DNA of 15,044 bases, from positions 1-15,044 of the forward strand of contig JAQXJQ010000204.1 of the NCBI GenBank assembly GCA_029009035.1, written 5' to 3'. Shown here piece by piece: positions 6,536-13,507 of this stretch (positions are counted from its first letter, which is position 1; every line of letters begins with the position of its first letter). The translations under genes and the position numbers were made by a program. The notes beneath the pieces are model-generated. The model was not told the DNA's origin, ran no database searches, and saw only the letters and a list, made by a program, of their open reading frames with translations. This stretch comes from Oscillospiraceae bacterium (GTDB lineage Bacteria > Bacillota > Clostridia > Oscillospirales > Oscillospiraceae).

Positions 6536-7281
6536 TGAATATTCCTGAGATCCTCTCCCATGCCTATCTGATCTCCGGCGGCAGTGAGGAGAGCCGAGAT
6601 GCCTTTGCCCTTCGGATGACGGAAGCCTACCTCTGTGAGCAGGAAAACGCTCCCTGCGGAAGGTGCCGCTCCTGCCGAAAGGTGGCGGGCAAGTCCCACC
6701 CCGATGTGACCTATGTGTCCCCGGCGGAGGGAAAGCAGGAGATCTCCGTGGAGCAGATCCGCACCCTGCGGTCGGATGTCTATATCCGCCCCAACGAGGG
6801 AAAGCGGAAGGTCTATGTGATCCACCCGGCCGACAGCATGAACTCCGCCGCCCAGAACGCCCTGCTCAAGGTGCTGGAGGACGGCCCGGCCTATGCCGCG
6901 TTCCTGCTCCTGACCGGAGCGCCGGGTCAGCTGCTGGATACCGTGCGCTCCCGCTGTGAGGCGCTGGTCCTCCCCCCGGAGGAGGATGCGGCGGACCCCA
7001 AAAAGCTGGAAAAGGCCCGCGCACTGGCCCGCCTGCTGCTGGAGGGTGACGAGCTGAGCGTGGCGGAGGCTCTGGTGGCCCTGGAGCTGGAAAAGCCCAA
7101 CGCCGCGTCCCTGGCGGAGCTGCTGCTGCTGGTGGAGCAATGGGTCACCCCGCACCTTTCGGAGTATCCCCGGCGTGGGGTTCGATTACTGACTGTATTA
7201 AAGCAGTGCAGAGATAACAATGTGTATCATCCCGGCCCCGGTCACACCCTGGGCCGGCTTATGGCGGAGCTGTTCCGCTGA
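6535..7281 (+). CDS. holB: DNA polymerase III delta-prime subunit (clamp loader), short form
   Basis: Clamp-loader subunit that helps open and load DnaN. The ATG overlaps the darA TGA; an adjacent GTG at 6532 is possible. The N-terminus has SHAYLISGG, with no Walker A lysine, as expected for an ATP-free delta-prime. A four-Cys zinc module follows (Cys34, 41, 44, 47), then the HPD segment, NSAAQNALLKVLED (103-116) and the SRC motif (139-141) that provides the arginine finger. At 248 aa it is clearly shorter than the 320-335 aa of B. subtilis or E. coli, so the C-terminal collar domain is reduced. The Leu-rich C-terminus (about 155-248) looks helical. I see no frameshift around the stop. Confidence 0.88.
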   Translation: MNIPEILSHAYLISGGSEESRDAFALRMTEAYLCEQENAPCGRCRSCRKVAGKSHPDVTYVSPAEGKQEISVEQIRTLRSDVYIRPNEGKRKVYVIHPADSMNSAAQNALLKVLEDGPAYAAFLLLTGAPGQLLDTVRSRCEALVLPPEEDAADPKKLEKARALARLLLEGDELSVAEALVALELEKPNAASLAELLLLVEQWVTPHLSEYPRRGVRLLTVLKQCRDNNVYHPGPGHTLGRLMAELFR

Positions 7282-7306
7282 CAATATAACGGAGGATCAT
7301 CCAATT

Positions 7307-8575
7307 ATGACTGAGATTATCGGCGTCCGCTTCAAGGAAGGCGGAAAGCAATATTTCTTCGACCCCGGCGAGCTGAAGGTCACCCCCGGTCAGAATGTGA
7401 TCGTGGAGACCGGCAAGGGTCTGGAGTTCGGCACCTGTGTCCGGGCCAACGGTTTCGTGGAGGACGACGCGGTGGTGCAGCCTCTGCGCCCTGTGGTGCG
7501 CCTTGCCACCAGGCAGGACGAGAAGCAGGTGGCGGACAACCGCCGCCGGGAGAAGGAGACCATGCGCATCTGCCGTCAGCTGGTGGAGCGCCACGGACTG
7601 GACATGAACCTGGTGTCGGTGGAGTTCAGCTTTGACGGCAGCAAGATCATTTTCTTTTTTACCTCCGAGGGGCGGGTGGATTTCCGCGCTCTGGTGAAGG
7701 ACCTGGCGGGCATTTTCCGCGCCCGCATCGAGCTGAGGCAGATCGGCGTCCGGGACGAGGCCAGAATGCTGGGCGGTCTGGGCATCTGCGGCAAGCCCTT
7801 CTGCTGCCACCAGTTTTTGGAGGAGTTCCAGCCGGTGTCCATCAAGATGGCCAAGACCCAGAACCTCTCCCTCAACCCCGCCAAGATCTCCGGCACCTGC
7901 GGGCGGCTGATGTGCTGCCTGAAGTATGAGCAGGACGCCTATGAGGACGCCATCAAGCGCTGTCCCAAGCAGGACTCCTTTGTGGAGTGTCCCGACGGCG
8001 TGGGCACCATCACCTCTGTGAATCTGCTGAAGGAGCAGGTGAAGGTGAAGATCGAGGACTCCACCGAGCTGCCCAAAAACTACCGCACCGCCGAGATCCG
8101 CGTGGTGCGCAGCGGCAAGGGCAAGCGTCCGGAGGACTATGTGGCTCCGCCCCAATCCGAGCTGGAGAAGCTGCGCTGCGCGGATCAGCCGGAGCAGGGC
8201 CGAAAGCTGGGTGAGATGGACGACCTCTCCCTGCGCCTGGCCCAGTACCTGGGGGAGGAGAAGAGCGAGGAGCCGGCGCCGCAGCAGGAGGGGAAGAAGC
8301 CCCCCCGCCGCCGTCATCGGGGCGGACAGGGCAGGAACCGCGCCGAGGAGGCCGCACCCCAACAGCCCAAGGCCGAGTCCAAGCCCCAGAAGGCCGGGGA
8401 GCAGGAGAAGAAGGAGCGCCGGGCCAAGGCGGAGCAGAAGCAGCCCAAATCCCCGGAGGCGAAGCCTGCTGAGAAGCCCGCCGAGGGAGGGCAAGGGGAG
8501 AAAAAGTCCCGTCCCCGCCACCGTCCCCACCGCCGCAGACCCAAGTCCGGCGGCGAGCAGAAGCCGCAGCAGTAA
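7307..8575 (+). CDS. ricT: PSP1-domain protein RicT (YaaT) with extended basic tail
   Basis: RicT works with RicA and RicF in a complex that binds Fe-S clusters and controls RNase Y-dependent mRNA processing in B. subtilis. The ATG at 7307 has GGAGG 11 nt upstream; an open frame from 7220 lies inside holB. The product is 422 aa versus about 275 in Bacillus. The PSP1 core (about 1-270) has both Cys clusters: GICGKPFCC (159-167) and GTCGRLMCCLKYEQ (196-209). After about residue 275 comes a roughly 150-aa extension of low complexity, ending in Arg/His/Pro/Gly patches such as RRRHRGGQGR and RPRHRPHRRR. The extension looks disordered and nucleic-acid binding, which is inference. It is last in darA-holB-ricT, before a shared terminator. 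Confidence 0.92.
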   Translation: MTEIIGVRFKEGGKQYFFDPGELKVTPGQNVIVETGKGLEFGTCVRANGFVEDDAVVQPLRPVVRLATRQDEKQVADNRRREKETMRICRQLVERHGLDMNLVSVEFSFDGSKIIFFFTSEGRVDFRALVKDLAGIFRARIELRQIGVRDEARMLGGLGICGKPFCCHQFLEEFQPVSIKMAKTQNLSLNPAKISGTCGRLMCCLKYEQDAYEDAIKRCPKQDSFVECPDGVGTITSVNLLKEQVKVKIEDSTELPKNYRTAEIRVVRSGKGKRPEDYVAPPQSELEKLRCADQPEQGRKLGEMDDLSLRLAQYLGEEKSEEPAPQQEGKKPPRRRHRGGQGRNRAEEAAPQQPKAESKPQKAGEQEKKERRAKAEQKQPKSPEAKPAEKPAEGGQGEKKSRPRHRPHRRRPKSGGEQKPQQ

Positions 8576-8617
8576 AGAGAGGACCCCGGAGCCGATGAAA
8601 GTCGTCGCGCCCCACAA

Positions 8618-8650
8618 AAAACGGACTGCCCGAAACAGGCAGTCCGTTTT
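8618..8650. terminator. Bidirectional terminator between ricT and aspS
   Basis: AAAACGGACTGCC (8618-8630) pairs perfectly with GGCAGTCCGTTTT (8638-8650) around a 7-nt loop. T-runs on the right serve plus-strand ricT, and A-runs on the left give a U-tract for minus-strand aspS. It begins 7 nt past the aspS stop codon. Confidence 0.93.
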
Positions 8651-8657
8651 GTTTTGC

Positions 8658-10457
8658 TTATTCGGCAGTCTCTTCCTCAACAGCAGTACAAGCAATATTC
8701 AGCTCATCCAGCTGCTTCTGTTCCACAAAGCCGGGGGCGCCCATCATCACATCCTGGGCGTTCTTGTTCATGGGGAAGGGGATGATCTCGCGGATGGAGT
8801 CCTCGCCGGCCAGCAGCATGACCATGCGGTCCACACCGGGAGCGATGCCGGCATGGGGGGGAGCGCCGTAGGTGAAGGCGTTGTACATGGCGGGGAACTT
8901 GGCCTTCACATCATCCTCGCCCAGACGCACCAGCTGGAAGGCCTCGATCATGATCTCGGGGTCGTGGTTACGCACGGCGCCGGAGGACAGCTCCACGCCG
9001 TTGCACACCAGATCGTACTGGAAGGCGGTGATGGTGAGGGGGTCCACCTCACCGGCGGCCGCCTTCTTCAGGATCTCCAGACCGCCGTTGGGCATGGAGA
9101 AGGGGTTGTGGCAGAACTCCAGCTCGCCGGACTCTTCGCCGATCTCGTACATGGGGAAGTCCACGATCCAGCAGAACTCGTAGCACTCCTTGTTCTGATG
9201 GCCCTCACAGGCGGCGCCGAAGGTCTTGATGACCACGCCGGCGGTCTTCTGGGCGGCAAGCAGCTTGCCGCAGGTCAGCACCACCAGGGTGTTGGGGGCC
9301 AGGGCGAGACGATGGGTCAGCTCGTCCTTCTTGTCCTGGACGAACTTGGCCACGCCGCCGGCGATGGCGCCGGACTCGTCGGTCTTGAACCAGTAGGCCT
9401 TCCTGCCGGACTGGACCTCCACATCACCGATCCGCTTGTCGATCTGCTTGCGGGTCAGGGTGCAGTTGGACACGGGCACCGCCTTCACCACGCCCTCGGC
9501 GAAGGGCTCGAAGCCGCAGGCGGAGAGCAGGTCGGTGACATCGGTGCAGGTGAGGTCGATGCGCAGGTCGGGCTTGTCGGAGCCGTACTTGTCCATGGCC
9601 TCCAGATAGGGGATGCGGCGGAAGGGGGCGGAGGAGGCGGTGTCATACTTGCCGTACTTGGCAAAGACGGGGGGCAGCACATCCTCCAGAACGGCGAACA
9701 CATCCTCCTGACCGGCGAAGGCCATCTCCATATCCAGCTGGTAGAACTCGCCGGGGGAGCGGTCGCCCCGGGCGTCCTCGTCCCGGAAGCAGGGGGCGAT
9801 CTGGAAATACTTGTCGAAGCCGGAGGCCATCAGCAGCTGCTTGAACTGCTGGGGCGCCTGGGGCAGGGCATAGAACTTGCCGGGGTGCTTGCGGGAGGGC
9901 ACCAGATAGTCGCGGGCGCCCTCGGGGGAGGAGGCGGTGAGGATGGGGGTGGTGATCTCCATGAAGCCGTGGTCGATCATGGAGGCACGCAGGGCGGCCA
10001 CCACGCTGGAGCGCAGGATGATGTTGTTCTTCAGCTCGGGGTTGCGCAGGTCCAGGTAGCGGTACTTCAGGCGCTGGGCCTCGTCGGCCTCCCGGCTGCG
10101 GTTGACCTGGAAGGGCAGCTCGTTGTGGCGGCAGCGGCCCAGCACCTCCACCTTGGAGGGGACCAGCTCAATGTCGCCGGTGGCCATGTTGGGGTTCTTG
10201 GAGTCGCGCTCCCGGACGGTGCCGGTGACGGCCACGGTGGACTCCTTGTTGAGCCCCTTGAAGATCTGGAACATCTCCTCGTTCTCCACCACCACCTGGG
10301 TGGTGCCGTAGAAGTCACGGAGGATGACGAAGGCGAAGTTCTGGCCCACCTCACGGATGTTCTCCATAAAGCCGGCCAGGGTGACGGCCTGACCCACATG
10401 CTCCATGCGAAGCTCTCCGCAGCTGTGGGTGCGGTACGCGGTGTGTACGTTGTTCAT
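8658..10457 (-). CDS. aspS: Aspartate-tRNA ligase
   Basis: Class II synthetase that charges tRNA-Asp. The ATG at 10457 has GGAG 9 nt upstream; a TTG three codons earlier abuts the GGAG and is rejected. The product is 599 aa, normal for bacterial AspRS. The OB-fold anticodon domain (about 1-110) is followed by the catalytic core with RYLDLR, TPILTASSPEGARDYLVPSR and motif 2 FRDEDARGDRSPGEFYQLDMEM (224-245). A GAD insertion follows, and motif 3 is GIAPGVDRMVMLL near the end. Motif 2 has one more residue than the E. coli form, recalling the alphaproteobacterial subgroup. The site that often marks non-discriminating enzymes (His/Gly) appears as Val37/Lys87, but that call is uncertain. It follows hisS by 109 nt and probably shares its T-box transcript. 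Confidence 0.96.
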   Translation of the reverse strand: MNNVHTAYRTHSCGELRMEHVGQAVTLAGFMENIREVGQNFAFVILRDFYGTTQVVVENEEMFQIFKGLNKESTVAVTGTVRERDSKNPNMATGDIELVPSKVEVLGRCRHNELPFQVNRSREADEAQRLKYRYLDLRNPELKNNIILRSSVVAALRASMIDHGFMEITTPILTASSPEGARDYLVPSRKHPGKFYALPQAPQQFKQLLMASGFDKYFQIAPCFRDEDARGDRSPGEFYQLDMEMAFAGQEDVFAVLEDVLPPVFAKYGKYDTASSAPFRRIPYLEAMDKYGSDKPDLRIDLTCTDVTDLLSACGFEPFAEGVVKAVPVSNCTLTRKQIDKRIGDVEVQSGRKAYWFKTDESGAIAGGVAKFVQDKKDELTHRLALAPNTLVVLTCGKLLAAQKTAGVVIKTFGAACEGHQNKECYEFCWIVDFPMYEIGEESGELEFCHNPFSMPNGGLEILKKAAAGEVDPLTITAFQYDLVCNGVELSSGAVRNHDPEIMIEAFQLVRLGEDDVKAKFPAMYNAFTYGAPPHAGIAPGVDRMVMLLAGEDSIREIIPFPMNKNAQDVMMGAPGFVEQKQLDELNIACTAVEEETAE

Positions 10458-10566
10458 GAAAATCAACTCCGAATTGTATTATTATTTTGAAATATTACAA
10501 ATTGAAATCACGGACTTCCACCATTTTTACAGGCAATGTGGAAATTCCGGACAAAAGGGGAAAGGC

Positions 10567-11928
10567 TCAGACCTCCCGGATGGGGGCCACGGCCTCGTCG
10601 GCGGCCACGGCCTGCTTCACCTTTGCCACGGCTTCGCTCACGGGGAGGGTGACCTGCTCGCCGGTGGCCATGTCCTTCACGGACACGGAGCCGGCGCCGA
10701 TCTCGTCCTCGCCCAGGAAGGCCACGAAGGGTACCCCCAGCTTGTCGGCGTAGGACATCTTCTGTTTGAACTTCTTCTGCTCGGTGTAGAGCTGGGCGCG
10801 CACGCCGCTGTCCCGCAGGAGGGTGGCGAAGGAGATGGCGGCGGAGAGGTCCTCGGTCATGGGGAGCACCAGCACATCGGCGGGCGCGGTGTTCAGCTGG
10901 GGATTGAGCATGCCCTGCTCCTCCAGAACGTAGAACAGGCGGGTGAGGCCGATGGAAATGCCCACGCCGGGGAGCTGCTTGTCGGTGTAATATTCCGCCA
11001 GGTTATCATAGCGGCCGCCGGAGCACACGGAGCCGATCTCGGGGTGGTCGGTCATAAAGGTCTCATAGACGGTGCCGGTGTAGTAGTCAAGGCCGCGGGC
11101 GATGGTGAGGTCCACGGCGAAGTTGGCCTCGGGCACGCCGAAGGCGGAGAGGTACTTCACCACGGCCTTCAGCTCGGAGAGACCCTGGTCGAAGATCTCG
11201 TCCCGGCCCAGATAGCCCTCCAGGGCGGAGAGCACCTCGGCGTTGCTGCCCTTGATGGCGATGAAGCGGAGGATCTCATCGGCCTGCCCGGCGGTGAGGG
11301 CGACCTCCTCACCGGTGAGAATGTCCTTGACCTTCTCGGGGCCGATCTTTTCCAGCTTGTCCACGGTGCGCATGATGTCGCCGGATTTTTCGGTGAGGCC
11401 CAGCATGGAGTAGAAGCCGTTGAGGACCTTGCGGTTGTTCACCCGGATCTGGAACCGCTTCAGGCCCAGGGAGGTGAAGGTCTTGTAGATGATGGAGGGG
11501 ATCTCCGCCTCGTTGGTGATGTCCAGCTTGCCGTCGCCGATGATGTCGATGTCGGCCTGGTAGAACTCACGGAAGCGGCCCCGCTGTGCCCGCTCACCCC
11601 GGTAGACCTTGCCGATCTGGAAGCGGCGGAAGGGGAAGGCCAGCTCGGCATAGTGGAGGGCCACATATTTGGCCAGGGGGACGGTGAGGTCAAAGCGGAG
11701 GGACAGGTCGGTGTCTCCCTTGGTGAAGCGGTAGATCTGCTTCTCGGTCTCGCCGCCGGCCTTGGCCAGCAGCACCTCGCTGGCCTCGATGACGGGGGTG
11801 TCCAGCCCGGTGAAGCCGTAGAGGGAGTAGGACCGGCGCAGCAGCGCCATCATGCGGTCAAACTGCGCCTGCTTCTCCGGCAGCAGCTCCATAAAGCCGG
11901 AGAGGGTGCGGGGTTTCTGTTTTGCCAT
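10567..11928 (-). CDS. hisS: Histidine-tRNA ligase
   Basis: Class II synthetase that charges tRNA-His. AGGAG lies 9 nt before the ATG; 453 aa. The catalytic core has TDLSLRFDLTVPLAKYVA (73-90), motif 2 as VYRGERAQRGRFREFYQADIDIIG (108-131) and the HisA signature RGLDYYTGTVYE (278-289), followed by GSVCSGGRYDNL. The C-terminal anticodon-binding domain (about 360-445) contains DVLVLPMTED and KKFKQKMSYADKLGVPFVAFLGEDEI. The FREFYQ form of motif 2 and the IRVNNRKVLNG stretch resemble the eukaryote/Bacteroidetes-like branch more than the E. coli type. Expression should be controlled by the T-box leader directly upstream; aspS follows. Confidence 0.96.
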   Translation of the reverse strand: MAKQKPRTLSGFMELLPEKQAQFDRMMALLRRSYSLYGFTGLDTPVIEASEVLLAKAGGETEKQIYRFTKGDTDLSLRFDLTVPLAKYVALHYAELAFPFRRFQIGKVYRGERAQRGRFREFYQADIDIIGDGKLDITNEAEIPSIIYKTFTSLGLKRFQIRVNNRKVLNGFYSMLGLTEKSGDIMRTVDKLEKIGPEKVKDILTGEEVALTAGQADEILRFIAIKGSNAEVLSALEGYLGRDEIFDQGLSELKAVVKYLSAFGVPEANFAVDLTIARGLDYYTGTVYETFMTDHPEIGSVCSGGRYDNLAEYYTDKQLPGVGISIGLTRLFYVLEEQGMLNPQLNTAPADVLVLPMTEDLSAAISFATLLRDSGVRAQLYTEQKKFKQKMSYADKLGVPFVAFLGEDEIGAGSVSVKDMATGEQVTLPVSEAVAKVKQAVAADEAVAPIREV

Positions 11929-11975
11929 TGGTGAAAACTCCTTTTCTGAGTGGTAAATATGTTGGGAAATGGGGT

Positions 11976-12018
11976 AAAAAATATGCTCTCACCCCATGGA
12001 GTATGGGACGAGAGCATA
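11976..12018 (-). terminator. T-box-controlled terminator before hisS
   Basis: On the minus strand, TATGCTCTC (12010-12018) pairs with GAGAGCATA (11982-11990), an inner CCCAT (12003-12007) pairs with ATGGG (11993-11997), and a run of six T (11976-11981) follows. It ends 47 nt before the hisS start. Confidence 0.9.
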
Positions 12019-12226
12019 GGAATTCCTATCCTTCGTGGTGCCACCCACATTCAGCGGAGGGCATACTCCGCCCTTTGACCTTCTGTTGCGGGAAGGGGAC
12101 CGCACCCGTCTCCGGGTCCGCTCCGCCGGCGTCTTTCCCGATCTCCTTGCCGTAAGCGCTTCCAGCCATGGCGCTTTTCTCTGTCCGGCGGTGTGAACGC
12201 TACTCATCCGGCGTCTTCGCGGTAAA
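11976..12226 (-). promoter_or_regulatory. T-box riboswitch leader of hisS-aspS, predicted tRNA-Asp specific
   Basis: The RNA reads from 12226 down. Stem I has base strand CCGC (12219-12222) pairing with GCGG (12118-12121), a GAAGA/GA kink, and CGCCGG (12208-12213) pairing with CCGGCG (12124-12129). AGTA (12201-12204) forms one side of the specifier loop; GAAA then GAC (12131-12133) forms the other, so the specifier is GAC (Asp). The distal loop GCTGGAAG is present. The T-box motif AATGTGGGTGGCACCACG lies at 12034-12051. Its UGGC (12040-12043) would pair with a tRNA ending GCCA. The competing terminator is at 11976-12018. The antiterminator forms when uncharged tRNA binds. Confidence 0.93.
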
Positions 12227-12228
12227 AA

Positions 12229-12645
12229 TCAGACCTTCAGGGGGGTATTCCTGGGCTTGAGGACCTCGCGCCAGTCCAGATCGCCCCGGGCCAGACCGTG
12301 AATGAGCATCTCGGCGGTGGCCACATTGGAGGCGAAGGGGACATTGTGCTGGTCGCACATGGAGGCAATGTAGTGGAGGTCCTTGTCCAGGGTGTCGGAA
12401 TTGGCGTCGTTGAAAAACAGCACCATGTCGATCTCGTCATAGGCGATGCGTGCGCCGATCTGCTGGCTGCCGCCGTGGGCATGGGAGAGGAAAAGCTGAA
12501 TGGGCAGACCGGTGGCCTCGGCCACCAGATGTCCGGTGCGGTTGGTGGCGCAGATGGTATGCTTGGAGAGGATACCGCAGTAGGCGATGCAGAACTGGAC
12601 CATCAATTCCTTTTTGTTGTCGTGACTCATGAGGGCGATATTCAT
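12229..12645 (-). CDS. mgsA: Methylglyoxal synthase-family protein lacking key catalytic residues
   Basis: By overall sequence it belongs to the MgsA family, which converts dihydroxyacetone phosphate to methylglyoxal. AAAGGA lies 9 nt before the ATG; 138 aa, close to B. subtilis MgsA. Conserved parts include IALMSHDNKKELMVQF (His8, Asp9, Lys12), CATNRTG, HGGSQQIGARIA and NVATAEMLI. However, the catalytic Asp of GGDQQ (Asp71 in E. coli) is Ser60. The RDPLTAQPHEPD loop is replaced by NDANSDTLDKD with a one-residue gap, so the His98 position appears to be Leu, while Asp80 and Asp89 match Asp91 and Asp101. One phosphate-loop Thr is Arg36. It may be inactive, altered in substrate or regulatory. 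It follows minD, an adjacency seen in clostridial mre/min clusters. Confidence 0.8.
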   Translation of the reverse strand: MNIALMSHDNKKELMVQFCIAYCGILSKHTICATNRTGHLVAEATGLPIQLFLSHAHGGSQQIGARIAYDEIDMVLFFNDANSDTLDKDLHYIASMCDQHNVPFASNVATAEMLIHGLARGDLDWREVLKPRNTPLKV

Positions 12646-12676
12646 CGGAAACCATCCTTTCTGAGGTGATCAAAGA

Positions 12677-13411
12677 TCACTTGATACGCAGCAGGGGAAC
12701 ACGCCTGCCCAGCAGGCGGCGGGCTACATTGAGAAACGCGGGCGCCGCACCCGCATAGGTGGCCAGCACCAGGGGAACGCCCTGGGTGGCGGCCAGGGTG
12801 ACATTGGGGTCCTCCGGGATCACACCCAGCAGGGGGAGCCCGGCGGTGTCCATGGCGCGGTCGATGGAGGTGCGCAGCTTGTTCACCAGCTTGGGCTGGA
12901 CGCGGTTCATCACCAGATGCACCTCGCCCACCTTGGGCGTGAGCTGGCTGACGGTGCGCTGGGCATCCCGCAGGGCGGCGGGATCGGTGGCGGAGACCAG
13001 GATCGCCCGGTCGGCAGCCGCCTGTGCCAGCTGAAAGCCCTCGCCCAGACCGGCGGGAGAGTCCATAAACACAAAATCAAAGCAGTCCTTGGCGTCCTCG
13101 ACCATCTCCCGGAAGCGGTGGGGGTCGAAGTCGTTCAGGGTCAGGGGTGCGGTGAGCAGATACAGCCCACGGATCTCCGGGTGGGCGGTGACCGCGGTGA
13201 GCAGCGGACAGCGGCGGGCCATCACATCGCTGAAGTCCATGACGGCCAGATCGCTGAGCCCCAGGGCGATGTCCAGATTGCGCAGGCCGATGTCCAGGTC
13301 AATGCACAAAACGCGATGCCCCAGCGCGGCCAGGCAGGAGGCCACCGCGGCGGTGAGGGAGGTTTTGCCTGTGCCTCCCTTTCCGGAGGTGACCATAATG
13401 GAAGTGCCCAT
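12677..13411 (-). CDS. minD: Septum site-determining ATPase MinD
   Basis: ParA-superfamily ATPase that places division-site inhibitors on the membrane. The ATG at 13411 has AAAGGAG 8 nt upstream; 244 aa. The deviant Walker A is GKGGTGKTS (10-18), with signature Lys11 and catalytic Lys16. DLDIGLRNLDIALGL (38-52) and MDSPAGLGEGF (116-126) are typical of MinD; many homologues read SPAGIE. The end, AFLNVARRLLGRRVPLLRIK, can form the amphipathic membrane-targeting helix. No minC or minE is adjacent here. An own promoter is likely at 13432-13460. mgsA follows 31 nt downstream. A relative such as FlhG or orphan MinD cannot be excluded, but the C-terminal helix favours MinD. Confidence 0.88.
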   Translation of the reverse strand: MGTSIMVTSGKGGTGKTSLTAAVASCLAALGHRVLCIDLDIGLRNLDIALGLSDLAVMDFSDVMARRCPLLTAVTAHPEIRGLYLLTAPLTLNDFDPHRFREMVEDAKDCFDFVFMDSPAGLGEGFQLAQAAADRAILVSATDPAALRDAQRTVSQLTPKVGEVHLVMNRVQPKLVNKLRTSIDRAMDTAGLPLLGVIPEDPNVTLAATQGVPLVLATYAGAAPAFLNVARRLLGRRVPLLRIK

Positions 13412-13431
13412 AAACGGTGCTCCTTTCCGCA

Positions 13432-13460
13432 AATATAGCACAAAGAGATAACAAAAGCAA
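13432..13460 (-). promoter_or_regulatory. Probable promoter of minD
   Basis: On the minus strand, TTGCTT (13455-13460), a 17-bp spacer and TATATT (13432-13437), with an extended TGC just before the -10. The stretch 13438-13490 is unusually AT-rich for this genome and may add an UP effect. Confidence 0.6.
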
Positions 13461-13468
13461 CAAATTTC

Positions 13469-13489
13469 TTAAAATTGCAAAAATTTTAA
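13469..13489. repeat. AT-only inverted repeat upstream of minD promoter
   Basis: TTAAAATT (13469-13476) and AATTTTAA (13482-13489) are perfect inverted arms around GCAAA. It lies just upstream of the minD -35 and just after the rsmG stop. It could be an operator or UP element. As RNA the hairpin would be weak and has no good U-tract, so it is a poor terminator. Confidence 0.5.
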
Positions 13490-13507
13490 CAAAGTGTTCA
13501 CAAGGGG

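Noticed and set aside
8139..10490. Long plus-strand frame (about 780 codons) across ricT, terminator and aspS
   Set aside because: It runs through a strong two-way terminator and lies antisense to a full AspRS; its composition is shadow-like.
10500..10550. DnaA-box-like TTTCCACA between hisS and aspS
   Set aside because: A single imperfect site with no cluster; expected by chance.
10458..10566. Separate aspS promoter, such as TACAAT at 10473-10478
   Set aside because: Transcription from it would start at or past the GGAG ribosome site, and the -35 candidates are poor; co-transcription with hisS is simpler.
12666..12680. Inverted repeat GTGATC-AAA-GATCAC at the minD stop codon
   Set aside because: The 6-bp stem is short, has no T-run and partly overlaps coding bases, so chance or a minor site is as likely as function.
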